Below, in pieces: positions 1 to 9,684 of a DNA stretch of 64,000 bases; within the stretch, counting starts at the first letter, position 1, and every line of letters starts with the position of its first letter. The stretch comes from Poa pratensis. Its lineage: Eukaryota; Streptophyta; Magnoliopsida; Poales; Poaceae. The stretch covers positions 20,840,369 through 20,904,368 of the forward strand of contig CAMZMU010000080.1 of NCBI GenBank assembly GCA_947311845.1, read 5' to 3'. A program made the translations under genes and the position numbers. The notes under the pieces are model-generated. The model was not told where the DNA came from, searched no databases, and saw only the letters and a program-made list of their open reading frames with translations.

Positions 1-1513
1 GAGGGTGCCTACTTTTCTTTTCCGGTTTGAAGCTGTGTCAACCGAATTCTCCTAGAATTTGACGAAATTGCTAAGTGTTTGTCTCGCCAGAGAGTTGATA
101 TAGAGTGATAATATATTTGGCCCCTGTCACTTTGGTAAAGAAAGCCATGCATGAAGAATCTTCATAATAAATCTGGAATATTTTGTGGGCATCCCACTAA
201 AACCACATATCCCACATAATAATATGTGGGCTTAAGTGGGTGTCCCACTTAAGCTATGTGGTAGATGTGGGGTGGGTGCGGGCCTCCCGCCAACGATCCC
301 ACCTGCACCCTGAATCCCAGCCCAGCCCAGCCTAAGCTACCTGGTTAATGATGCCGGTTCCTGGATAGACGTGCGTGTTGCGAGAATATGCTACTCACCT
401 TTTCTGTACTACTCCCTCTCTCTAAATGATTTGGGCTAGATTGTGTCGTGACTCGTGATTGATGGAACGGCGGGCGTACCGTGTAAAGCGCGTGCCATGC
501 ATGCATTGGGTAATATTTTTTTTTTCCAAAGAAAAATATAATATTTTCAGCGACAAATGAAAAAAATCAGTAACCCAACCGCGACAACAACCACTGTCCT
601 CACAACACATGGATGGAGAGAAGATTCTCAAAAAGGTAATGACACACAAGTGTCATCGAAGATTAGATCATGAGTTTATTTCCACGCAATGCTCACCGCC
701 ATTGCTAAGTATGACCGACAAAGGCCAGACCAAGAATTTTCACTCTGAAGCTCCGGTCCCGGCACTGAAGTACCGCCACAAAAGCTCAACAGCAATGTGT
801 TGTCACATCCCCTTGAGCACCATCTTTATTTCTTCTAGCCTTGACAATGCCGAAACGAACAAACGTCCCAGACCACTCCATAGTAAATAACTAAATATGC
901 ATAAAGCCGAGTGTATAAGAAACCATGTACCATGACATCTCATAATGTTTTAAGATTTTTTTCCAAGAAAAGGCAACCAATGGTTGCATGTCACTCTATT
1001 AAGATTCAACAGGAAATTTCACAACACACGCCACAGGGTATACTCCTCTCCTTGATCCACTCTATGATCTACTCTACTCCTACCAATTTCCCACATACTA
1101 AAGATCCTCATTTGCACTCTGCACTGCCTGCATAAGTGTAGACTTCTTCTTCTCGGCTGAAGAGCCTGAAGAGCCTGCCACCGCCGTCCGCCGAGGGAGT
1201 CTACCCGTCGGTTTCCTCCGATAGAGCCGGGGTGGATGGAGGAGAGGGAAGATAGGGCGGCGGCTGCTGGGGTTTTCGCCACTGCCGCACCCCAGGAGCG
1301 GAGCTAGCGAGTTTTCATGTGTACGATCGATGCGCGCAAGTTCTCAGTGTAAGCACGCGTATCCTTTATCCTTGGCGTCTGTAAAGCCTGTACCTTTTCA
1401 CTCGATCTCTCTGCAACTATAGCTCGTGTACCTCCATGAAATTTATCGCACGGACTCCTTCCATCTACCTACTACACGCGCGCACAAGCCTTTTCACATC
1501 ACAAGCATAACTA
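1..1513. other. intergenic DNA, no gene recognised
   Basis: Only short open frames of under 95 codons with no recognisable domain are present. The one structured item is the palindrome cluster at 185-262, listed separately. The stretch from about 1140 to 1300 is GC-rich but has no start, splice or domain evidence for a gene. Confidence 0.6.
185..262. repeat. palindrome cluster able to form a three-way junction
   Basis: Four perfect inverted repeats lie together. A 5 bp stem pairs 185-189 with 193-197. An outer 8 bp stem pairs 202-209 with 255-262. Inside it are two hairpins: 211-218 with 223-230 (8 bp, loop ATAA) and 231-240 with 244-253 (10 bp, loop TGT). Only positions 210 and 254 are left unpaired at the junction. 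The pairings are read directly; whether this is a tiny fold-back transposon or a transcribed hairpin is not known. Confidence 0.75.
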
Positions 1514-1683
1514 CTCCTTCCGTTTACTAATCTAAGGCACACAGGCACACTGGACCCATTTTAATTTTAGCTACATACATACTAATATAACTGAATCTAT
1601 GTACAAAATAAGTCTAGATACACTTGAATCAAGAAAATTAAAATAATAAGTGCAGTGTGCCTTATATTAATTAACGGAGGGAG
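1514..1683. mobile_element. Stowaway-like MITE (Tc1/mariner), diverged
   Basis: The left end reads CTCCTTCCGTTTACTAA and the right end TTAACGGAGGGAG, an imperfect inverted pair of the Triticeae Stowaway type. The left flank is TA. The right flank is not a clean TA, so one boundary has decayed. About 170 bp, AT-rich, no coding capacity. Confidence 0.7.
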
Positions 1684-1800
1684 AACAACAGATATGCACG
1701 GGCAAAAAAGAACCCAGTAGATCGCTGCACAACCTGCTAATGGATATGCGCGCGTGATATGCTTGCAAGCTGTACAAGATGGAGCATTGGGATGCTCTAA

Positions 1801-3873
1801 GAGCATCTCCACCGGCGTTCCAAATAGAGCGTCCGGCAACTGTGCCGGACAATTGTTATTGGTAACACCTGCACACGTTGCCGGGCTACTGGAGCGGCTC
1901 CCCCAACGGCTGCTCCCAATAGATGCTCCCAATTAAACTTTTGATCAAATTCAAATAGCGACGCGACGGTCAAGTTCAACACCGACGGTGAAACCCAAAA
2001 GCATCACCCAGGTCCGGCGATCATATTACATACGTCAAATATGACTGGAAATCAAATGGTCGACGCGTCCTCCTGTGTCTTCATCTCGGCCTCGATCTCC
2101 ACCGCCGTCTCCGCGGTCGTGTCCAGCGTTGGGTACGGCGGCGGCGTGCTCGTCGTTGGCTCCAACTCCCCCGTCGTGTCCATCGACGTTGTCTTCGGCG
2201 ACAGCAGACCCATCTCACGCATGATGCGCTGCTGGGAGAGCAAAAATCAAGCCCTAACCGGGGTGGGAAGGCGGAGAGGTCGGCAGTTAAGATCTTGGAG
2301 TCTTCTTTCATCTTCATGACCACGAAGTGCGACGCCTCTGACAGCGCCTTGATTCTTGCAATGTCGGTGACGATGAGAGCTGCTTGGGCCTTCTCTTTCT
2401 CGACGGCGAGCCTCTCTTTCTCGACATCGACCTTCTCCTTCCCAACGGCGAGCTTCTCGTCATGCTTGCTCATCAAGGACGACCAACAGTCCTTGAAAGT
2501 GTTTGCATTTTTCTTTGACATGGATGTGACCTCGGCGAGGCACTTGTTAATGGTTGCTTGCACAGACGCCGATGAGGATGCGCAATTCTTGTTGGCCTTT
2601 GCCTTCTTGTTTCCAACAGGGCATCCCTTCGAGGTGGCGATGTAGTGATCCAGCCCAGGGGGACCGTGGCCGCCGTTGAGATCGCGACGGGTGGCTTCAA
2701 ACTTCTTGGTATTTTGAAGCTTTACGAAGCAATGCATGAACTTCAAGTCCTTATCTTTGTTGTTCTCTCGATAGAACCTTATCAAATCTTGCAACTCGTC
2801 GTCCATCGTCTTGCCACTCGCTTTCCTTCCATGGATTTGCTCAAGGTCGCAGTTGAACTTGTTGCATTCGGCTTGTATGTTCTTCCACCTATGCGACATG
2901 GCATTCAAATTACTATCCATATGTACATTGGCATAGTCACCATATGTCCTAGTCTCGTTGAATTGATCCTCGACCCTCTTCCAATACCGGCCGTAGGTTT
3001 GGTTGGCGCTGATGATGAATTCGTTGGTCACAAGCTTCCATCCGTCACATAGGCACTCGTCCTCGACGGTCCTCCACCTCTTGCCTTTAGTGCCCTTATT
3101 CCTCGTCTTGCGGATCTTCCGGGTCTCGACATCTTGCACCTTGACCTCTTCCCCCTCACCATCGTCCTCCTGCTCCTCTTCGTCCTCTTCTTCTTCTTTG
3201 TACTCTTATTTCGAAGCGCTTATCCCGGCGTTAGCACCGCTACCATCCCGGATCATCCATGCCAAGATGGCCGAACAGTCAAGCTAATCGCAAACAAGAA
3301 TACGCATGTCGGTTTCATGTCACAAACATAAAATGAATGAGGCATAGGACGTAGGTTTCATACCATGTCGGCGTTCTCTAATTTGGCCTGGCCGCTGCAT
3401 TAGCGCGCCTGCCTTTGCTATCGTTGGTGAGCAGCGATCGACAATGCAGCTCCTCCTCCCACCTTTCACCTGACATGTCCGCCGCCCGTGCACGGGACTT
3501 ACAAGGAATGAGACCGCCGCCTCCACGAGCAGAGACGCCACGAGCAGCGCCGCCACGGCTACGCTTGACGGGAGACATCGACGGCGGAGGTGGATCACCG
3601 AAGGTGGGAAGGGCGGGAACGAGGTGGGTGGGGGAGGCAGCAGGCGGGAGAATGAAAATGGGTGGGGGGGAAGGGAAAAGTGAAATAGAATGGCGCCGTG
3701 TCACTGATGGGTCGGCCCCGCGCGTCAGAATTTGACGTGGCGCACGTTGCCGCGGTTGCTGGCACTCCCGCTTGCCTCCCAACAGACGGGGCGCGAAGCG
3801 GGCTTGCCGTACGCGCTATTGGGACCGTCCAGCAACTTTACCGGGGCGATTTCGCGCCGGCGCGACCAATAGC
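1801..3873 (-). mobile_element. PIF/Harbinger-family element carrying ORF1 only
   Basis: The left terminus is GAGCATCTCCACCGGCG, preceded by TAA, the usual Harbinger target. The right terminal inverted repeat is missing: sequence homologous to a Harbinger subterminus runs to about 3873 and then stops, roughly 37 bp short of where the end should be. Both subterminal regions match those of the element at 36470-38192 (for example the GCCAGCAACCGCGG block near 3750), so the two belong to one family. The cargo is a minus-strand Myb/SANT-like ORF1. No DDE transposase is present, so the copy is non-autonomous and probably immobile because of the lost end. Confidence 0.8.
2052..3260 (-). pseudogene. 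Harbinger ORF1, Myb/SANT-like DNA-binding protein, broken
   Basis: In PIF/Harbinger elements this second protein binds subterminal DNA and helps bring the transposase to the nucleus and the element ends. The visible order is an acidic run, a basic KIRKTRNKGTKGKRW segment, a trihelix/Myb-like part with W residues (WRTVEDECLCDGWK, then YWKRVEDQFNE and MSHRWKNIQ), and a coiled-coil-like C-terminal stretch rich in KEKVDVEKERLAVEKEKAQ. The likely original start is the ATG at 3260 (MDDPGW), followed at once by a stop, with another TAA at 3206-3208. The frame is then open from 3205 to about 2240, where a frameshift moves the natural C-terminus (QQRIMREMGLLSPK) into another frame ending at 2052. It cannot make full-length protein. 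Confidence 0.78.
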
Positions 3874-6800
3874 CCCAAATTTCTTGCTTATTTATGTAGT
3901 ATATGTATCGACTCGTCTGGCAGAAAGCATGGCGGCCTAGCTATGCTAGATCCATGCTGATCACACAAGCAGATCGGTATAGTGCATGAATGGCCAAGTG
4001 TTTGATCTTGTGTCCATGACATGCAGGAGAAGCTATGCATGGCTGGCCCCTTGCCTCCCACGGTACGTAGTGGCTACTTATATAGCTTCACGGGAGCTAT
4101 GACCATGAGTGACGATGTAGTACATCTTTTGTGCGAGGAATGATGCAAAGGCACATGATCGAACACATATGGGAGTGCAAGGGGATAACCTGCCTGCATG
4201 GCATGGCGTGGGCAGGCCCGGATGGCCTCCACCTTGCGTGGGTATCTCTTCCTGCCTGTCCTTGTGATCCAGACTCAGTGGGCCTAGTACTGCCTGTGGG
4301 GCCCCGACATCTCAAGCTCCATCCGCTGCACGCAATCATCTGAATGAGTACATGTCTCGGAAAAACAAAATATTTGCAAAGTTTTGCTGGATATAAAACA
4401 TTGTATTTTGGAATAGAAAAATCACAAAATTGTGGCTCTAAAATGAAAAGGTTGATTTTGTATGCATTATTAAGTTGGCGGGTATTATAAGAGGAAGTTT
4501 AGCCTACTAACGCCGCAAAGGAGGGAAACTATAGAAAAGTAATATTGCCTAGAATCTCGACTACCAAATGACATGCTTTGTTTGCCCAATGATTTGACAT
4601 CATGTCACTATTTACTATGGGAAATAGCACTGCCCTGAAATTTCCTTCCACATTTTAAAAATAATATAATGACATAATCTCTCTCCACCTCTTCGATCGA
4701 CCACCCTAAGAGCATATCCGCGCTCAATAGGCATATTCAGAGCAAAAGGCGTACCCCCGTGGTCCCAATATGAAAAACATCTGCCAGATAGTCCCAATAC
4801 AATGACCGACAGTCCCGCTCCACTCTCGGCACATAGGGAGGCAAATGGGGTTGCCAGTCTTCGAACTTGAAGAATTGAATGTGTTGATGATGTGAATGCA
4901 ACAACGATGAATGAAGGCAAGGCCAGATTGAGGAGGATTCAGTGGTGGCTCGAGGAGGAAGCAGTATGAAGGAAGATGAAGAAAAATATAAGCCATTGGG
5001 TTAGATGTGAAAGCTCACACAAATCGACCATGTAAAAAAACAATTTCGTTATATGCAAATCCATTATTTGAGATGTGCACGCTCGTGATGTAACTCGCAC
5101 TGTGACACATTCACAACATCAGTGTGGCATCGACATATGACAAAAGCCTATTTCTTCGACATATATATATATATAGCGGGGCGAAAGCCTATTTCTTCGA
5201 CATATGACAAAAGCTGGTGGGCTATCTTGGTCGTGCTAGCAAACCTACCTTGATGGTAGAAAGGCCATCATTTCGGAAGCTCACAAAGCTACATCTTACA
5301 AAAACTTCCAGATCGTATGTACAAACAGATTCATTGGACGTTGACGAGAAGCCGAGCAGATGCTCCTAAAGAGTAATCGGTACGGTTTCTAACAAACTTT
5401 ATCAACGCTGCACTAGATCGACCTAGCTTGCTGAGTTGCTATAAGAGCACGTTGGAAACAAGCTTTTCATCATGGGCAAATAAATTGGTTTTTCTCGACC
5501 ATTCATTTTCACATATGTGCTGTATTTTCTTGCTCACATTAAAAGCAAGCTACGAGAGCATGCATAGAACTACTAGCTAGTTTTGACTTTGGGATCGATG
5601 TGATCTTACATGGTTCCTAACCCTTAGCCTTAGGCTAAGACCCTAAATGGCTAACTATGATATCCCTACTGTGCATAGCTTGGACAGCTCAATACTGTAG
5701 GAATCAGAGATGGAGATGCCATATGGCCATGCCAGCCAAATGCATGGGTGCACATATATGTGTGATCAATAGAAGTGTAGATCTATCTATATATCTATAA
5801 TATATCTATCTATATTATCTTCCGCAAAAAAAATCACATGCATGGACATTGGTTGGGAGATAACTAAAGATAGCTTAACTGTGTTGACATGCGTCCTCGT
5901 CACCTATTTGTGAGGGAACACGGCATGGTTGGGGTTTAAACAACCAGTCCACAATAGTTGCTTAGAAATGTATAGGAAAAGTAAATCATAAGGTGCAGTA
6001 TGGGTCACTTAGAAAACAGTAGTTTGTCTTTTTTTTCTTATAGATCAGAAAAGTGTTTGAGCTATGTAACGACATATTTTTTTTAATAACGCCACACAAA
6101 AAATGCAAAGCACAGAAAAGAGCCTACAGTACTACCGACACACGTGTACTCTCAGTTTTTTTTTCATATGCAATTTTAGTACAAACATATGAAACCGACA
6201 ATTGACTGTCTTTAATGAGAAAATCAGATGACTGGAAAATAGAACGCCCCATATAGTAATATATGTGAATTAAAGGACAGAAAATGAAGGTGCAAACATG
6301 CAAAAAATTAGATGTTTGGGTCTTACATAGAAATATATGTGTTAATTAAAGGTCAGAAAATGAAGGTGCAAACAAGCAAAAATAAAATGACACTCCTGCT
6401 CACACTGTACTAACTGGTTAGAATCTTATTCATATAGAAATATAGAATTAGGATAATGCAGAATATTGAATATATAAGTGATAATGTGAAGAGAGAAAGT
6501 ATCAATACAAATGTCTCACTAGAGTTTATGTACGGCCCAATGGGCCATCCATCTGAAACTGATGCATGGGTAGACAAATAATTAGCTATCCAGCCGTTTT
6601 CATTCAATTTGTACGTTGTACAATAAACCGGTTGTAAATCTTAAAATAGTAAAAGCACCGAAATATGATGCTTCCCAAAGATAATGCTTCGAATGATATC
6701 AAAAAGAATGTGATGGGTACACATGCAATCAGAATTCGGATCTTTTGCGAGCACAAACTAGATTGTGTTCTAGCAAAAGGCATGCTAAAAGAGATCCGGT

Positions 6801-8421
6801 ATTATAAACATAGGATCTACAAAAAAGCTGGTAACCGGTTCTTGAAAAAGTCAGCCGAAAGAGGAATGAAGGATGCAATATAAAATGAATCAGTTAATAG
6901 GATAAATAACCAGAAATACAAATGCAATTAATATTATTCGGTCCACAGGTCTCTTAGATAAATCTACTTATTTAAACACGAGAGACAAGCAGCTAACCAA
7001 GGAATCATGTAGGCATGTCATGCTCTCTTTGAGGAACCAACTAAGAAGGCATGCATGCAAAGATCCCAAGGCAATGGAGTTAGGAACATGGGTCCTTCCA
7101 AAAGGGAATGATCTTTTCTTAGAGAGAGAAGCAACCAACGTAGAAAGTAGAGAGATGGAGAAGGCAAGGAGAGAGAAAGAGAGATTAAGGGAGCAAGTTG
7201 GCCACCAAAAGTGGTGGCCTGGTTTTGAGAAATCCCATGATTTTGTTTGAGGGGACAGGGGGCAGGGATTAGTGATGCATGGGATCATGCCATGCCTTCC
7301 CAAAGACAGCTTACCAGCATATAAGGGGCATGAGACACAGAAAACAAGAACACAAATCCCCTTCTCCTTGGGTAGGAGAGGAGACACAAATTCTTATTTT
7401 TGCCAAGGCATGTTAGAAAAAAAAGTAGGTTGGTTAGCATCTTAAAAAAATACTGCCTATATAACTTGTTAGCCGTTGCAAGTTGTAACACACACCCCAT
7501 GAGTGATCATTACTCCCACATAAACATCCTACCAAAACTAATGGACACTAGTTTATAGTTAGTGCGGGCCAAAGCACGCATGATTAGTTATAAATACAAA
7601 CGACGGCATCAAGCACCAACATTCAAGTCAAATGTAGGATTATAGAATGAGGCCGTGCAAGTGAGCTATAGAGCTAGAAGATCCTCCTGACCTCCTTCTC
7701 GAGAAATTAACTAACATATGAATAAAAGATTGTTTTTAGATAGAATGAAAGAATTGGTGGTCGCAAAAAAGTACATGGTGGATCTATTTTACAACATCAC
7801 ACATCTCACCTAAATAGCACAATAAGTTCAGAGCAGAAGCAATAGCAACAAATCCTCATAACAGAAATTAACAAATACTAGTGCATTAGGTCCAACAATC
7901 ATATAGACAAAATCCCCTAAGATATATGTAAGCCAACAAGAACTAGTGAGAGAGAAATTAATAACAAGCTAACAAGAGGGAAAATAGAGAATAATAGATG
8001 GAATTGGTTCTATTACGTAGTAGCAGCAGCAGCAGCCTCTCGCGAAGTTGAACACCTTAGCTCTTCACTTCCTCCAATGTGATCCCCATGCGTTGCTCAG
8101 CTAGCTTCACCTCTTTAAGCAACAGTAATTGACCAACCAAACAGGCACTAGCCAATGAAAGATTAACATCATGGAGATAGCTAGGGTTAGGGTTTCTTCC
8201 TCCTTGCTCCTTGCACACCAAACTAATTCATCCTCTTCAAAATCACCACGAGATCTTATACTAATTAAGCAGCCAATACTATTGCACCAATGCAGATCAT
8301 GTTCATATATAAGCTCTATATATATAAGGCGGTGAGCAAGCAAACCCTAGGCCACCGGGAGAACCGTCGTTGTTGCCGTCGCCGGCATGCATGCACCGTG
8401 TAGAAGTAGAAGGCCAATTGC
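3874..8421. other. intergenic DNA downstream of MOC1
   Basis: No gene is supported. The stretch holds a Harbinger-like end at 4708 (TAAGAGCATATCC) without a visible partner, a TA dinucleotide run at 5161-5174 flanked by a short duplication of AGCCTATTTCTTCGACATAT, and a 73 bp tandem duplication at 6255-6382. The last 400 bp before 8422 are the presumed 3-prime UTR side of MOC1, which reads on the minus strand. Open frames near 6968-7387 are low-complexity and show no domain. Confidence 0.55.
6255..6382. repeat. tandem duplication, period about 73 bp
   Basis: Two copies of an AT-rich unit containing CAGAAAATGAAGGTGCAAAC, the first about 6255-6306 and the second about 6328-6382, differing at a few positions. 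No known element is recognised. Confidence 0.6.
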
Positions 8422-9684
8422 CTAGTGCCATGACGACACGGACATCAGCGGCCGCGTCTGCCACCCGAGGAAGCACGCACCGCGCGCCTCCTGCACGAGG
8501 TAGCCCTCCGACGGGTAGTGCAACCGCAGCAATAGCCGTGCCTGCGACGCGGCGTACGCGCTGAGCGGCCGCGCGGCGAACCCGGCGCCGCGCGCGGCAG
8601 TGGTCCACCTCTCGAGCCCGCGCCACCACCTCCCGCCGGTGCTCCCAACGGCGGCCTCGATTTCCCTGCCTAGTACATCCTGCTCCACCGCCAACCTCTC
8701 CCGGCTTCCTGGTGGCACCGTCGCCTCTAGCGCCTCGAACACCGCCGAGTAGTGATCCATGGCCAACCCGACTCGGCGCGGGAGCTCGTCGATGGGGTCG
8801 ATCCCTCCGCCGCTCGCCTCCCTCTCGGCGACAGTCACCACGGCGGGGGCCATGGCCTTAACCCACTTCAAGAAAGCCGCCAGCTCGTCCTGCCCGCCGA
8901 GCTTGTGCAGGAACAGCACACAGTTCACGGCCAGCGTCTCGTCGGGGTGCAGCTCCAGGCTATTGACGGCGGTGCTCGGGGTGGTGCTGGTTCCGGTGAC
9001 GTGGTGCGTGCTGCTGGCGCAGGAGAGGAGCAGCGGAGTGAAATGGAAGGGGAGGCTGATGGAGCGAGCGAAGGCACGGAGGCGGTTGCCGGTGCGGAGG
9101 AGGGTGTCGTGGTCGGCGCCGGCGCCGGTGATGCGGACCTCGGGCGGGCCCAGCTCCGTGTCGGCGTTCTCGGCGATCGCCTGTAGGAGCGGGGGCCACT
9201 GCACGCCGTGCGCGGCGTCGAGGTCGAGGATGTGGATGCGGCGCGCGCCGTCGACTGCCTCGAGAATGGCCTGGTTGGCCGTCAGGTGGGCGAACCGCAG
9301 GAACGGCGCGATCTGGTTGAACGCCAGGTAGGCCCCGGACGGCGCCGGCGCCGCCCCGACAGGCGACCGCGGGGAGAAGGGCAGCCCGGCCTTGGCGTCC
9401 ACGCGGAGCACGAGCGCGCGCGCGAAGTGGTGGGCGAGGCGGTCGGTGGCGTCGCCCCGCGGGGACGCCGCGGAGAGGAGGATCTCGGCGGCCCGGCGCG
9501 CGGCAGCGAGGTCCCCACGCTGCAGCAGGTCGGCGCAAGCCAGTACGAGGTCCCGCGTGGATGGCGCCGCCGCGGCGAGCTCGTGCCCGACGCCACCATG
9601 CAAGACTGCCGCATCCACCTCGCCGCCGCTGTTGTTCCTGTTGTCTGTGTCGGAGGAGGAGGAGGAGTGGAGTGAGCCGATCAT
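8422..9684 (-). CDS. MOC1: MONOCULM 1 orthologue, GRAS-family transcriptional regulator
   Basis: A nuclear GRAS regulator needed to start and grow axillary buds (tillers) in grasses; rice MOC1 and dicot LAS/Ls form this clade. The ORF is 420 residues with no intron, as in rice. The N-terminus has the MOC1 signature SLHSSSSSDTD. The leucine-rich/VHIID block contains PSTRDLVLACADLL (41-54), AYLAFNQIAPFLRFAHLTAN (118-137) and the VHIID-equivalent IHILDLDAAHGVQWPPLL (150-167). The PFYRE-region stretch lies near RVGLAMDHYSAVFEALEA (304-321) and the SAW region ends in SVSSW (415-419). No stop or frameshift interrupts it. The start is the only one that keeps the family N-terminus. Codon use is very GC-rich, normal for a grass gene. 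In rice the protein is controlled by degradation through APC/C-TAD1; whether the degron works here cannot be seen. Confidence 0.96.
   Translation of the reverse strand: MIGSLHSSSSSDTDNRNNSGGEVDAAVLHGGVGHELAAAAPSTRDLVLACADLLQRGDLAAARRAAEILLSAASPRGDATDRLAHHFARALVLRVDAKAGLPFSPRSPVGAAPAPSGAYLAFNQIAPFLRFAHLTANQAILEAVDGARRIHILDLDAAHGVQWPPLLQAIAENADTELGPPEVRITGAGADHDTLLRTGNRLRAFARSISLPFHFTPLLLSCASSTHHVTGTSTTPSTAVNSLELHPDETLAVNCVLFLHKLGGQDELAAFLKWVKAMAPAVVTVAEREASGGGIDPIDELPRRVGLAMDHYSAVFEALEATVPPGSRERLAVEQDVLGREIEAAVGSTGGRWWRGLERWTTAARGAGFAARPLSAYAASQARLLLRLHYPSEGYLVQEARGACFLGWQTRPLMSVSSWH

Noticed and set aside
5161..5174. TA dinucleotide run as a promoter TATA box
   Set aside because: It is a simple repeat with no gene on either side within 3 kb.
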